From a virus, in the IMG/VR virus record IMGVR_UViG_3300035670_000261, positions 1-55,611 of that record: a stretch of 55,611 nucleotides of DNA. One strand, given 5' to 3'. Shown in pieces: positions 19,140-27,008 of the stretch. Position numbers and translations under genes: made by a program. The notes under the pieces were generated by a model. That model saw nothing but the letters and a program-made list of their open reading frames with translations, had not been told where the DNA came from and ran no database searches. Every line of letters begins with the position of its first letter. The stretch's first letter is position 1.

Positions 19140-20115
19140 CGTCGCCCATATCGTTTAGAAGGCCCATGATCTGGTCCTGCATGTCGGAAGCAGTCGTTGT
19201 GGGAGCGGCTGCCGGCTCCTTGTCTGCGCGCGGTTTGCGCCCGCGTGGAGCGGCTTCTGTCTTCGCCACTGGGTCACCCGCACCAAACCCACGAACGGCT
19301 TTGGCTGGTTGAGCAGGAGCGAATGCCGCCTCTTCTGATTGCGGGGCTACTGGTTTGGATGATTCACGCACCAGCAACGGCTTGGCTACCGTCACTTCTA
19401 CTGGCGGCTCGCCCTCTCCAGTAACCTCTTGCACCTCCGAGCTGCCGATCAGATTGTCAACAGCGTCAAGGGCTGCCTCGTCAAGAAACCCGCCGAACGA
19501 GAACGTAAGCTTGGGATATGATACATCCGTATCGAACGAGACACGCGTGCGTACAATCTCAGGCGGAATGCTGCGCATAAGCAATTCTTTGTGGTACTGG
19601 TTTAGCACCTTAAGCGAAGCTGGCGGAACGGTGAGCAGGTACACGGGTCCATCGGGGGCGTCAGCTGCAACCACGGCAAGGCGCTTGCTATCAGAACAAG
19701 CTTTGATCTTAGCACCTTGATCGCTGATCTTAGAGCCCCACTGGTTCTGCGGGCATAATGCACACACGTCGCTTTGCTTCTTAGGCGAGTCACCAGCTGG
19801 GCGAATACCATCCATAGAATAACAGTCAGGGCCGCTAGGTTCTACGTCTTGCGTCCACTTGGTTGCATACCAAGTCTTGCTGATGCCTGGGTTAGCCCCG
19901 ACAATAACCACATCAAGCATGTGGTTTGGCAATACGGTCTCTGTTCCGTTTTGAATAACGCGGAAGCGTGATCCCTTCAGCGAGATGCGAGGGAATGACG
20001 GACCTCCGTCCGACAAGCCGCCAGAGATAGATGTCGCCAGTGCAGACGGCTGACTCAATCGCTTCGCCAAATGGGCAGGAACTTGGACATTGGTAGGAAT
20101 TAGTGCACCAGACAT
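19132..20115 (-). CDS. Probable ssDNA-binding protein with Cys cluster and acidic tail
   Basis: 327 residues, start preceded by a perfect AAGGAGATA. Residues 40-250 look like an OB-type beta-rich core. A Cys cluster (C...VCALCPQN...KACS, about 110-145) could bind zinc. The C-terminal 80 residues are a Pro/Ala/Lys linker ending in an acidic tip (LLNDMGDDD), the hallmark by which SSBs recruit partners. Placement between helicase and primase supports this role. I cannot assign the exact family. Confidence 0.65.
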   Translation of the reverse strand: MSGALIPTNVQVPAHLAKRLSQPSALATSISGGLSDGGPSFPRISLKGSRFRVIQNGTETVLPNHMLDVVIVGANPGISKTWYATKWTQDVEPSGPDCYSMDGIRPAGDSPKKQSDVCALCPQNQWGSKISDQGAKIKACSDSKRLAVVAADAPDGPVYLLTVPPASLKVLNQYHKELLMRSIPPEIVRTRVSFDTDVSYPKLTFSFGGFLDEAALDAVDNLIGSSEVQEVTGEGEPPVEVTVAKPLLVRESSKPVAPQSEEAAFAPAQPAKAVRGFGAGDPVAKTEAAPRGRKPRADKEPAAAPTTTASDMQDQIMGLLNDMGDDD

Positions 20116-20124
20116 AGTATCTCC

Positions 20125-20523
20125 TTAAACGCTAGCGCTTGGTTTGCGGAAGCCGACACCAATTTTGGTGCCGTAATTAACCCCCGGCGGAATCACACCT
20201 TCGTCGATGTAGTTCCTAACTGCTATCTTGTTTACTCGGCGCTCCAGCATATGAAACGCTTCGTGTTCTTTGATGAATGTGAGAACTTCTTCCCAGTCCG
20301 CAACAGTCGCCATATCTGTCGTAGTCTTGTATGCCGTACCGTGTGCAGTCTTATAGCTATCCACACCTTCATCTTGCATATGCTTTAGAATCCAGCTTTC
20401 GAGTAGCTCCATCTTGGTTTTGATATCAGCCACTTTTTGCTTGGCTTCGTTCTCGATAATCTCTTTCTTCGTGCGTAGCTTCATATAGCCAGCGACGACA
20501 TCATCTATCTTTGGTTCGCTCAT
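20125..20523 (-). CDS. Conserved phage coiled-coil protein of replication module
   Basis: 132 residues. The N-terminal 60 residues are a charged coiled coil (YMKLRTKKEIIENEAKQKVA). A compact part follows with YKTAHGTAYKTTT, then VADWEEVLTFIKEHEAFHMLERRVNK and a final PPGVNYGTKIGVGFRK. I recognise the layout as a frequent phage protein next to SSB or polymerase genes, but no function is established. It may pair with the SSB-like protein immediately downstream. Confidence 0.65.
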   Translation of the reverse strand: MSEPKIDDVVAGYMKLRTKKEIIENEAKQKVADIKTKMELLESWILKHMQDEGVDSYKTAHGTAYKTTTDMATVADWEEVLTFIKEHEAFHMLERRVNKIAVRNYIDEGVIPPGVNYGTKIGVGFRKPSASV

Positions 20524-22065
20524 TTATGTTCCCTCTAGCATATCAAGCAATATGCCTTGTAGTTTTTGTTTGTCTTTTAGCCTGCTGAATATCTTCCCCT
20601 CTATGCTTGTAGCTTCGATGTGAATCACCGAAGTCTTGTGCTTCTTACCGATACGTTCGACGCGACCGTTTGCTTGCGTGTACTGTTCGTTCGACGTGAT
20701 CGGACCGTACCAGATAATGGAATAGGCTGACGTGAGTGTCAAGCCATGAGCCATAGTCGCAGGGTGCGCCAACAATACTTGCGGGTCTTTGTCGTGCTGG
20801 AACGCGCGGAATATTTCGTTGCGCTTGGATGCAGAGACTGCGCCGTTGACTACGCCAATTGTATAGTGCTTGGATAGCTCGCGCTCCAGCATATGAAGCG
20901 TGCCGGTTAGCGGCACAAACACAATGACTTTGCCGCCTGCTTCCTCGATTAGATCGACTGTTAGATTAACGCGCGGTGCACAATCAAGTTCGACCATATT
21001 ACCTGTATTATCATAGGCGACACCGCATGCGATCTGAATAAGTTTCTGTAACTTAACAGCTTCATTCGCTGCTGTGATCTGCCCGCTTCCGGCCTCGACG
21101 ATCAAATGCTTGACCATGTTTTTCCAAGCCGTCTCTTGATCTGGCGATAGCTTGGTTGTTCTGGTTTGGTAGGTCGTATCTGGTAGGTCTAAACACTCGT
21201 CTCTTGTAAATCTTATAGCCGGCTGCAATACATTCATTACTATTTCGGGCGAGCTAGGGCGTGGTACCCATCGATACTGGCCGAGCTTCATCATCACCTT
21301 ATCTTTGAAACCGGTGTATGTAGAATCCAGTGTCGGGCTATCGACTAGTTTCGCCAGCGACCATGCATCCGTCGGCTCGTTGGGTGTCGGTGTACCAGTC
21401 ATAAGCCATAGCCTACAGTCTGGGTTTTCCGTCATATACTTGCGTACGTTTTTAAACCGCGTCGTGCTTGGGTTGCGTAGCACTGCAGCTTCGTCAACGA
21501 TTACGAGATCAAACATCCCACTGGCTTCTTCTCGTATGATCGGAAACCCGTCGTGATTGATTATGTAGAAGTCTACGTCTGTTTTCAGAAGCGATAGCCT
21601 GCGTTTAGCAGAGCCGTGTAGTGTAACAGCTTTACGCCCAACAAACTCGGTGAAGATGCTGTCAGCCCACACGCGTTCAAGCGTAGACAAAGGCGACATA
21701 ATAAGCACTTTGCGAATTTGCTTGGTGCGAATCAGATAGTCTGCGGCCCAAAGCGCACTATTGGTTTTGCCGGTGCCGATATCGTTAAGCACCAGAGCTT
21801 TCTTATTCATAGTAAGAAAGGCCGCCGTTAGTCTTTGGTGTTCGTACGGTGTAAATCTGCCCGGCCAATTATAGTAATGTAGTATCGGAGCCGGAGCTGG
21901 AATTCCTAGGTTACGTAGAACTTTTACTTCGTCGTTCTTGTGGGGCACAGCAACCAGGTTATGCCCGTTTAGATCAAGCCGCTTTGCTGTCGGTATGCTT
22001 GATAGTATTTTGTCTGGGTCGCTAAGCCTCAGCACCAGGGCTTTCTTGTCCTCGACGACTATCAA
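20524..22065 (-). CDS. SNF2-like DNA helicase
   Basis: 513 residues, two RecA-like domains. Domain 1: Q-like FTPYEHQ, Walker A GTGKT at 97-101, DEAA at 191-194 (DEAH/DEAD variant), motif III LMTGTP. Domain 2: VIVFV, LLAHPATMAHGLTL, QANGRVERIGKK (arginine finger motif VI). It likely remodels forks or origin DNA during phage replication. It is paired with the VRR-NUC gene, which overlaps its start by 44 bp; the two families travel together in many phages. Confidence 0.88.
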   Translation of the reverse strand: MIVVEDKKALVLRLSDPDKILSSIPTAKRLDLNGHNLVAVPHKNDEVKVLRNLGIPAPAPILHYYNWPGRFTPYEHQRLTAAFLTMNKKALVLNDIGTGKTNSALWAADYLIRTKQIRKVLIMSPLSTLERVWADSIFTEFVGRKAVTLHGSAKRRLSLLKTDVDFYIINHDGFPIIREEASGMFDLVIVDEAAVLRNPSTTRFKNVRKYMTENPDCRLWLMTGTPTPNEPTDAWSLAKLVDSPTLDSTYTGFKDKVMMKLGQYRWVPRPSSPEIVMNVLQPAIRFTRDECLDLPDTTYQTRTTKLSPDQETAWKNMVKHLIVEAGSGQITAANEAVKLQKLIQIACGVAYDNTGNMVELDCAPRVNLTVDLIEEAGGKVIVFVPLTGTLHMLERELSKHYTIGVVNGAVSASKRNEIFRAFQHDKDPQVLLAHPATMAHGLTLTSAYSIIWYGPITSNEQYTQANGRVERIGKKHKTSVIHIEATSIEGKIFSRLKDKQKLQGILLDMLEGT

Positions 22066-22348
22066 TGTAATCCCTCACACTTGTTATAGTTTGTTCGTCG
22101 TATACTAAAAAGTATACGCCGCCTGCTTCCTCGATTTGTTTACGGCGCAACTTCTGTAACTCAGTCATTGGCCGCTTGGCATCGGATTTACATTCGACGC
22201 CAACAAATGTACCGCATACAATAAGTATGCGATCCGGTATTCCACTCACACCATACGGACCGGCCTGTGGCGAAAAGAACCACACGCCTCTGTCGCGAAG
22301 CATACGATCAAGCGCTTGCTTGATCTTACCTTCGGGTGTCGATGCCAT
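22022..22348 (-). CDS. VRR-NUC nuclease
   Basis: 108 residues. Pattern SGIPDR (D39), then GVECKSDAKRPMTELQK (E52, K54) is the PD-(D/E)XK core of stand-alone VRR-NUC enzymes, which cut branched DNA such as Holliday junctions. A good Shine-Dalgarno (GGAGTGA) lies 8 nt before the ATG. The 44-bp overlap with the helicase suggests coupled translation and a joint role in resolving replication or recombination intermediates. Confidence 0.88.
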   Translation of the reverse strand: MASTPEGKIKQALDRMLRDRGVWFFSPQAGPYGVSGIPDRILIVCGTFVGVECKSDAKRPMTELQKLRRKQIEEAGGVYFLVYDEQTITSVRDYIDSRRGQESPGAEA

Positions 22349-22374
22349 TTTATATCACTCCGTAAGTGGAATAG

Positions 22375-22557
22375 TCAACGCCGTTCTGTGACTTTATCGG
22401 TGACGATTCGCTCGACTTCAACTATGCGAAACTTGTGGTCGTCTAGTTCATTGCGATAGATAGCCAATAACCTTCTGGCGTCGTCAATCGTCGAACAATA
22501 CCAAGACATACGAGTGTATACTCTAGCGTCTGGTCCTTTGAATTCTAGAAAGAACAT
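22375..22557 (-). CDS. Hypothetical 60-residue protein
   Basis: Small alpha/beta protein with patterns FFLEFKG, YTRMSWYCSTIDDARRLLAIYRNE and FRIVEVERIV. I place the start at the second in-frame ATG (22557) because GGAG lies 7 nt upstream of it, whereas the first ATG (22563) is only one base from that GGAG. No family recognised. Located between the nuclease genes of the replication operon. Confidence 0.55.
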   Translation of the reverse strand: MFFLEFKGPDARVYTRMSWYCSTIDDARRLLAIYRNELDDHKFRIVEVERIVTDKVTERR

Positions 22558-22569
22558 ATCCATACTCCA

Positions 22570-22683
22570 TCATCGGAAGTATTTGAGGAACTTGCGCTTG
22601 CGGGTTTGATGTTCAAAGATAGCGGGGCGGCCTGCCACACGATTGCGTAGCCAAAATTCGCCGGAGCGCCTATGCCACCACAT
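22570..22683 (-). CDS. Basic 37-residue mini-protein
   Basis: ATG at 22683 lies four bases after the stop of the PD-(D/E)XK gene and has AAGAGA about 8 nt upstream, contributed by that gene's last codons. The product is short, with five aromatic residues in its first half or at its tip and a C-terminal KRKFLKYFR tail. It is strongly basic and could bind nucleic acid. It ends just before the Shine-Dalgarno of the next gene. It is below usual gene-calling limits, and homologues would be needed for certainty. Confidence 0.4.
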   Translation of the reverse strand: MWWHRRSGEFWLRNRVAGRPAIFEHQTRKRKFLKYFR

Positions 22684-22687
22684 GGCA

Positions 22688-23350
22688 CTATCTCTTAAGA
22701 GCGAACGCGCAATTAGATTTGGCCGGACAGTAGTTGCACAATCCGCTCGGACGTGGCGGCCATATATCTTCGTACACTGCGTCTTCGATGCGCTTGGTCC
22801 TGTCGGTTATATTACGTAGCAGGTCCGCAAACTGACTGCGCCTATATACCTCTGCATCAATAGCGCCGTCCTTGAGCCACACAAATGACGTGCTGACTAT
22901 GCGCAGCTCCGGATTGTGAATGAAAGCCTGGACTGCTGATATCTCTAGCTGAAAGAAATCCGGTTTACGCTTGCCGGTTTTCCAATCCATAATGACTGCT
23001 TTGTGTCCGATGGAAACATATATATCTAGCTTAGACCTAAGCCATGCATCGTCGGACCACCATCCTGTCGGCTGTAAGTCCCAGTTCAGGACCATCTCTT
23101 TCTCGGCCTCGACCTTACCACCCATAGACTCAACTGCACGGCACAAAAGCTCATGCTTCTCTAGTTCAGGGGGTAGCGGAGTGCCTTCTTTGATCCTGTC
23201 TTCTAGCGCTTTGTGTACACGCTCGCCATGCTTACTCGCCTCGCCTCCCTCATCCTTAACTTCCTTCGTGATGCGCTGCTTGTAATACCTAAGCGGGCAG
23301 TTCTCGAATAGTTTAATAGATGAATAGGAGTGAGTGAGTGTGTGAGTCAC
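22688..23350 (-). CDS. Cas4/RecB-like PD-(D/E)XK nuclease with Fe-S cysteines
   Basis: 220 residues. SYSSIKLFENCPLRYY (C18), HGERVHKALE, D109 in SKLDIYV, D122-W-K124 in MDWKTGK, and a C-terminal cluster C205-x2-C208-x5-C214 reproduce the AddB/Cas4 layout, where four cysteines hold an Fe-S cluster. Expected activity is 5'-to-3' ssDNA exonuclease or endonuclease in recombination. Its stop overlaps the polymerase start region by ATGA (23347-23350), so it is translated with the polymerase. Confidence 0.85.
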   Translation of the reverse strand: MTHTLTHSYSSIKLFENCPLRYYKQRITKEVKDEGGEASKHGERVHKALEDRIKEGTPLPPELEKHELLCRAVESMGGKVEAEKEMVLNWDLQPTGWWSDDAWLRSKLDIYVSIGHKAVIMDWKTGKRKPDFFQLEISAVQAFIHNPELRIVSTSFVWLKDGAIDAEVYRRSQFADLLRNITDRTKRIEDAVYEDIWPPRPSGLCNYCPAKSNCAFALKR

Positions 23351-25167
23351 TTGGCGTCTCCGTAGCTTTTGCCTACGCCGAACTCACAGGACAATGGCAA
23401 ATCACTAGCCCATGCTGGCGGCGTGGACATAATACCAGTTATAAACTTACGCGCCACATCTTCTTGCCCCTCATTTATAATACCCACAATTTCATCATGG
23501 ACTTGTAGAGGAACGTGGTGCCTCACCCCTACCTTAACCATCTGATCGGCGATGATAGCCCTAGCCAGGGCTTGGACTACGTTTTCTGTCAGCTTACCGC
23601 CGTAGATTTTGACTGGCGTCTTGCGGTCCATGAAAGACATACCGTCCGTGGTCATAGCCAGTTCGGGGTAGATCAGTGGAGTGTTGTTAGGCAAAATTAG
23701 CCTATTGCCAGCGTAAGACACCGCCCCCTCTATAAGCTCGCCTGAATTGCCGGCTGCCATGTCCTTCAGAACATGGTCACAGCGCCGCCAGAACGCCTCT
23801 ATACGATGGTTCTTAGTTCTGTAGATGTGCACGATGCGCTTAACCTCGGCGTCGTCCAGCTGGACTCTAATGCCGCCTGCGCCTAATGCCAGTGATTGCT
23901 GGAGCCTAGCCGGCCCCATGCCATAGCCTAATCCTAGGATACACGTTTTGCCAACGAAACGTTCGGTCTTATCTTGCTTGGATATGGGCCTGCCGTAGAC
24001 CTCCGAAGCAAACTCAGAGTACACATCCCTACCCTCCCGAAAAGCTTGGACTAGGTCGTCCTGACCCGAGACCCAAGCCACCAACCTCGCCTCGATCTGC
24101 GCGCTATCGCACGTAGCCACAAGCTTTCCGGGGGGAGCCCGCAGTGCACGCCTTAGTGCACCGCCCCTTGGTAGATTCTGTAGGTTCATACCATCGCCGC
24201 CTGAGAAGCGGCCTGTATGTGCGCCCCAGTAGTTAAGCAGAATAGGTAAGCGGCCCCGCTCTGCTACCGCTATGAACTTCTGTGTACGGGTTTCTTCTAG
24301 TGTTGATTTAACGCCAAGTCTAGCGGAGACAAGAGCTTGAACCCCTTTATGAGGATGCTCTTGCAGCGCAAGGAATTCTTTATCTGTCTTGGAGAAAGCC
24401 CAAGTTTCTTTTCCAGTTGTCTTGGATATCTTTCGAGGGGGGTCGACTCCAAGCTTAGTCAACAAGCTACCAAACAACTCGTTTGACATAAGCTGTTTGG
24501 TAAGCTCCTCGTCGCTGACCTTGCCTCCGGTCAGTGCGTTAAGCAGCTTTTGTTTCTTGTCCTGCACCTGTTGTAGGTGCGTGGATAGCACGTCTTTATC
24601 CAGATCAAAGGCCGGCTCTGTAAACATACGGATAGTTTGGTCAATGACCTTGATCTCCGCCGCCGTTGTTTTTCTAGCAAGCTTCTTGAATAGTTTGTAC
24701 GTGATCTCAGTATCTCTCGCACAATAGTCCGAGTATCGTGCTAGTTCTTCGGGTGAGAAGTCAGTCCGACGCTTATCTAATCCAGCGATAATCTCTGTGC
24801 CCTTCTCTGGCAGGCCGTATTCTTTAGCGAGCGCAGCGAGCGACACGCCGCATGTTCTGGCATGATAAGGCCGCGCCATCGACATAGTATCCAGCCAAAG
24901 CTTAGGCTTGATACCGTACTTCCAAGACAGAATAGCGCCATCGAATGCTGTATTATGGCAGAGAATAGCCTTGTCCTTATAGGACATGCTGTTCAAAAAC
25001 CCGCCAGGGTCCGAACCAGAATACCAATCGATGGGATTATCATCGACCTTGATGCATACACCGATGACCTCGAAACGTGGGTCACGTATGTACTCTTCTG
25101 TGGTCAGCCCGCGAAGGCTGTACTCCTTCGAATAATATGTCTCAAAGTCTATAGTTACTACTTCCAT
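23347..25167 (-). CDS. Family A DNA polymerase with 3'-5' exonuclease
   Basis: 606 residues. The N-terminal proofreading domain starts with TID7FE9, the DxE metal site. The polymerase domain has motif A (CDSAQIEARLVAW), a motif B-like helix (KTCILGLGYGMGPARLQ) and motif C H557-D558-E559. There is no 5'-3' exonuclease domain, as usual for phage replicative PolA enzymes. The start overlaps the end of a 34-residue membrane ORF by 10 bp. It is the central enzyme of the leftward replication operon. Confidence 0.93.
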   Translation of the reverse strand: MEVVTIDFETYYSKEYSLRGLTTEEYIRDPRFEVIGVCIKVDDNPIDWYSGSDPGGFLNSMSYKDKAILCHNTAFDGAILSWKYGIKPKLWLDTMSMARPYHARTCGVSLAALAKEYGLPEKGTEIIAGLDKRRTDFSPEELARYSDYCARDTEITYKLFKKLARKTTAAEIKVIDQTIRMFTEPAFDLDKDVLSTHLQQVQDKKQKLLNALTGGKVSDEELTKQLMSNELFGSLLTKLGVDPPRKISKTTGKETWAFSKTDKEFLALQEHPHKGVQALVSARLGVKSTLEETRTQKFIAVAERGRLPILLNYWGAHTGRFSGGDGMNLQNLPRGGALRRALRAPPGKLVATCDSAQIEARLVAWVSGQDDLVQAFREGRDVYSEFASEVYGRPISKQDKTERFVGKTCILGLGYGMGPARLQQSLALGAGGIRVQLDDAEVKRIVHIYRTKNHRIEAFWRRCDHVLKDMAAGNSGELIEGAVSYAGNRLILPNNTPLIYPELAMTTDGMSFMDRKTPVKIYGGKLTENVVQALARAIIADQMVKVGVRHHVPLQVHDEIVGIINEGQEDVARKFITGIMSTPPAWASDLPLSCEFGVGKSYGDAK

Positions 25168-25262
25168 AGGAAGCTCACCAATTCTATGATTAGAAACCAG
25201 AGATATACTGATACTATGAGCGCGAACAAAAACACTTCCAGATAGGTGGGTTTGTACTTCAT
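25158..25262 (-). CDS. 34-residue membrane mini-protein overlapping polymerase start
   Basis: ATG at 25262 with a strong AGGGGAG 6 nt upstream; the frame ends inside the polymerase gene's first codons. The product is a basic head (MKYKPTYLEV) followed by an unbroken hydrophobic helix of about 22 residues (FLFALIVSVYLWFLIIELVSF) and a terminal Lys. The good ribosome site and its place before the polymerase suggest that translating it couples or tunes polymerase synthesis, whether or not the peptide itself acts at the membrane. Confidence 0.6.
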   Translation of the reverse strand: MKYKPTYLEVFLFALIVSVYLWFLIIELVSFLWK

Positions 25263-25293
25263 CGCTTACTCCCCTTTAGTTTTGTAATAGGCT

Positions 25294-25536
25294 TCATGGA
25301 AGCGCCGCGCGCACCCCAGCATCCTTCGCCTCTAAAAGCTTGCGCAACGCCACCGTTCGCTCGGCATTGCGAGGCGTGGTGTCGATAATGTATCGCGCAA
25401 GATCGCAGAACGGCTTGGAGCGCGCCTGTAGGCCTGGCGGGAGATGCGCGTAGTGAAAGAACCGCAAAATAGCGTCCTGCGCAATTTCGTCGGCAGTGAA
25501 CTCTTGCGGAGCCGGGTGGATTTCGTTGTTGCTCAT
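25294..25536 (-). CDS. Small helical phage protein (HLPPGLQ family)
   Basis: 80 residues. The signature AILRFFHYAHLPPGLQ...SKPFCDLARYI...PRNAERTVALRKLLEAKDAGVRA is one I recognise from many unrelated phages, where it is annotated only as hypothetical. It is predicted to be a helical hairpin. Its start overlaps the previous gene by ATGA. A competing frame (25259-25549) covers the same DNA but lacks this conserved pattern. Function unknown; small oligomeric anti-defence proteins are one untested idea. Confidence 0.75.
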   Translation of the reverse strand: MSNNEIHPAPQEFTADEIAQDAILRFFHYAHLPPGLQARSKPFCDLARYIIDTTPRNAERTVALRKLLEAKDAGVRAALP

Positions 25537-25826
25537 GCTGTTCCTCCATGTTGTAGGCGCGCGGAAATGCGCGCCTCTATCTCGCGCAACATTGCGCGGA
25601 CATCCGTCTTGTCTGAATTGCTGATGTAGTTAAATCGGCCGGGAGCCGGCCCATCGTGCTGCATGTCGTAAACAGCAAGGAAGAACCCGACCTGTTTGCC
25701 AGGCGACTGCGCCGCCGCCCCGCCCACGCCGTTCAGCAACTCGTCTAACGCTGACGCCAGCTCATTCATCATCGCGCGGTATTTTTCCTGAACAGGTCCA
25801 GGTTGCGCGCTAAGGTCGTCGAGCAT
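25533..25826 (-). CDS. Hypothetical 97-residue protein
   Basis: I start it at ATG 25826 (MLDDLSAQPG), which overlaps the stop of the upstream frame as TGATG; a GTG at 25856 would extend it by 10 residues into that upstream coding sequence. It has a helical N-terminus (YRAMMNELASALDELL), a central GKQVGFFLAVYDM strand and a C-terminal helix REIEARISARL. No family recognised. Part of a chain of very small genes with 4-bp overlaps. Confidence 0.65.
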   Translation of the reverse strand: MLDDLSAQPGPVQEKYRAMMNELASALDELLNGVGGAAAQSPGKQVGFFLAVYDMQHDGPAPGRFNYISNSDKTDVRAMLREIEARISARLQHGGTA

Positions 25827-25919
25827 CAGATGAACCCTTTCTCTTTCGCCAACCACTCAGGCAGCGTCAAAATTCCATCAGCCAACTCAGCCTGCGACTT
25901 TGGCCTCGTCGTCGGTCAT
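25826..25919 (-). pseudogene. Frameshifted small gene (or sequence error)
   Basis: The ATG at 25919 overlaps the previous stop by ATGA, and a stop at 25826-25828 overlaps the next ATG by TGATG, as expected for a gene of this chain, but the two are in different frames. The initial frame stops after 10 codons (MTDDEAKVAG). The shifted frame reads PKSQAELADGILTLPEWL and then AKEKGFI up to the TGATG. Omitting one G in the GAGGCC near 25904 restores a 30-residue protein. Either a genuine frameshift or an assembly indel. Confidence 0.6.
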
Positions 25920-26104
25920 GTCACTCCCCTAGTGTTATCTCTTAGTCTTGCGTACTTATCTAATAGATAGAACGTCTGCTCTATCCACTCAGATAGTTCC
26001 TCATCTTCTCCATCAATGATGGACTCGATAGCATCCGCTATAGTACAGGCGTCGTCCAGTTTCCTGGCCACACGGCGGTATTTATTTTTTAGTTCGGCGG
26101 ACAT
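25916..26104 (-). CDS. Hypothetical 62-residue helical protein
   Basis: Acidic, almost entirely helical (VARKLDDACTIADAIESIID and EWIEQTFYLLDKYARLR). AAAGGTGG lies 4-5 nt before the ATG. It starts inside the end of the preceding gene (23-bp overlap) and its stop overlaps the next ATG. No family recognised; a small protein-protein interaction module is plausible. Confidence 0.6.
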   Translation of the reverse strand: MSAELKNKYRRVARKLDDACTIADAIESIIDGEDEELSEWIEQTFYLLDKYARLRDNTRGVT

Positions 26105-26273
26105 TGGCCACCTTTAGCAATGTCATTGGGACACTAACTGTTTGCAGCACTCCATTGCCGTCGATATACCAGATGGTTGCTTTGGTCCCGCGTACGCTCT
26201 GTACCCACACTGTAGGGCTTCGTGGAAGCGCGAGCTTGGCGCTTGACCCAGCTTTAATCGATTGTTTTTTCAT
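26082..26273 (-). CDS. Hypothetical 63-residue basic beta-rich protein
   Basis: Lys-rich start (MKKQSIKAG), then several short strands (TVWVQSVRGTKATIWYIDGNGVLQTVSVP) suggesting a small beta barrel or SH3-like fold, and a basic end. It overlaps both neighbours by about 20 bp. No family recognised. The basic beta-barrel character would suit nucleic-acid binding. Confidence 0.55.
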   Translation of the reverse strand: MKKQSIKAGSSAKLALPRSPTVWVQSVRGTKATIWYIDGNGVLQTVSVPMTLLKVANVRRTKK

Positions 26274-26520
26274 CGTGTAGTTCCTTTATTTCACCGTCGA
26301 TAATAGCAAAGTACCTGACGCGATCAGGATTCTGCAGTGATACAATCTTCACATCGATATGACAGAAGAACCTATGCTTGATCGCATCAGGGTTATCTTG
26401 TACGAACCACATGCCGGCGCGCTTAGCAATATCGATTATGTTTTGGTCATACATAATGCTTAGCGGTGCTTTAGAGAAAGGCCACTCATAATTGGCTTTA
26501 GTCCATACCCAATAGCTCAT
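26254..26520 (-). CDS. Hypothetical 88-residue protein
   Basis: I choose the ATG at 26520, which overlaps the upstream stop as ATGA; an ATG four codons earlier would add a longer overlap. Sequence starts MSYWVWTKANYEWPFSKAPL and has alternating strands (HRFFCHIDVKIVSL, RVRYFAIIDGEI) and an acidic end. No family recognised. Confidence 0.6.
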   Translation of the reverse strand: MSYWVWTKANYEWPFSKAPLSIMYDQNIIDIAKRAGMWFVQDNPDAIKHRFFCHIDVKIVSLQNPDRVRYFAIIDGEIKELHDEKTID

Positions 26521-27008
26521 GGTGCTGCCCATTTAGGTGGCCCCCTTCTAGTCCATGTCGGATAGCGTATATCAGTCTCGATCCACTTATCGAGCATATA
26601 AAATCTATATGCCGCGCACACGTCATCCATCGATTTGTAAGGCGTGCAGTTGGCGAATTCAGTTTGCGCAGCGAGCGGGAAGTGCGGTTCAAGTTCCCAT
26701 CCCATTTCGGTGCATACTTCAATCACATCCCTGGACTTGTGCTGTTTGCCATAGCGGAAGCTGTACTCATCGCACAGCGCAACGCCATGCACGGCAAGCC
26801 ATATGTAATTGTGTGGGCTGGTCCTAGCCCATACGGTGCAGGGATGGTTCTTATGCGTCGGCTTGTAGATGCCGCTGAATGTGTAGTTGAAATGGTCGAC
26901 TGTAGTACATAGAAGCTGCGCAGTCTCAAGGATCATCTTGACTACGCGCTTGTCGTCAAGCGCTTGTGCTGACGCTATCGGACAGATCGTCGTTGCGAAT
27001 ATGTTCAT
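26517..27008 (-). CDS. Conserved phage protein, MNIF...DDKRVVKM family
   Basis: 163 residues from ATG 27008, which has GGAGGAG 6 nt upstream; an in-frame ATG at 27044 lacks such a site. The N-terminal pattern MNIFATTICPIASAQALDD-KRVVKMILETAQLLC, then THKNHPCTVWARTSPHNYIWL and CDEYSFRYGK, is a family widespread in marine and soil phages, including cyanophages, with no agreed function. The invariant His, Cys, Trp and Asp/Lys residues look enzyme-like. Confidence 0.75.
   Translation of the reverse strand: MNIFATTICPIASAQALDDKRVVKMILETAQLLCTTVDHFNYTFSGIYKPTHKNHPCTVWARTSPHNYIWLAVHGVALCDEYSFRYGKQHKSRDVIEVCTEMGWELEPHFPLAAQTEFANCTPYKSMDDVCAAYRFYMLDKWIETDIRYPTWTRRGPPKWAAP

Noticed and set aside
22688-23350. 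Cas4 of a CRISPR adaptation module
   Set aside because: The Fe-S PD-(D/E)XK family is common in phage replication operons, and no cas1, cas2 or array is present.
25259-25549. 96-codon frame over the 80-residue helical protein
   Set aside because: It overlaps a frame with a recognisable conserved pattern and an ATGA-coupled start, and itself shows only Arg/His/Cys-rich shadow composition.
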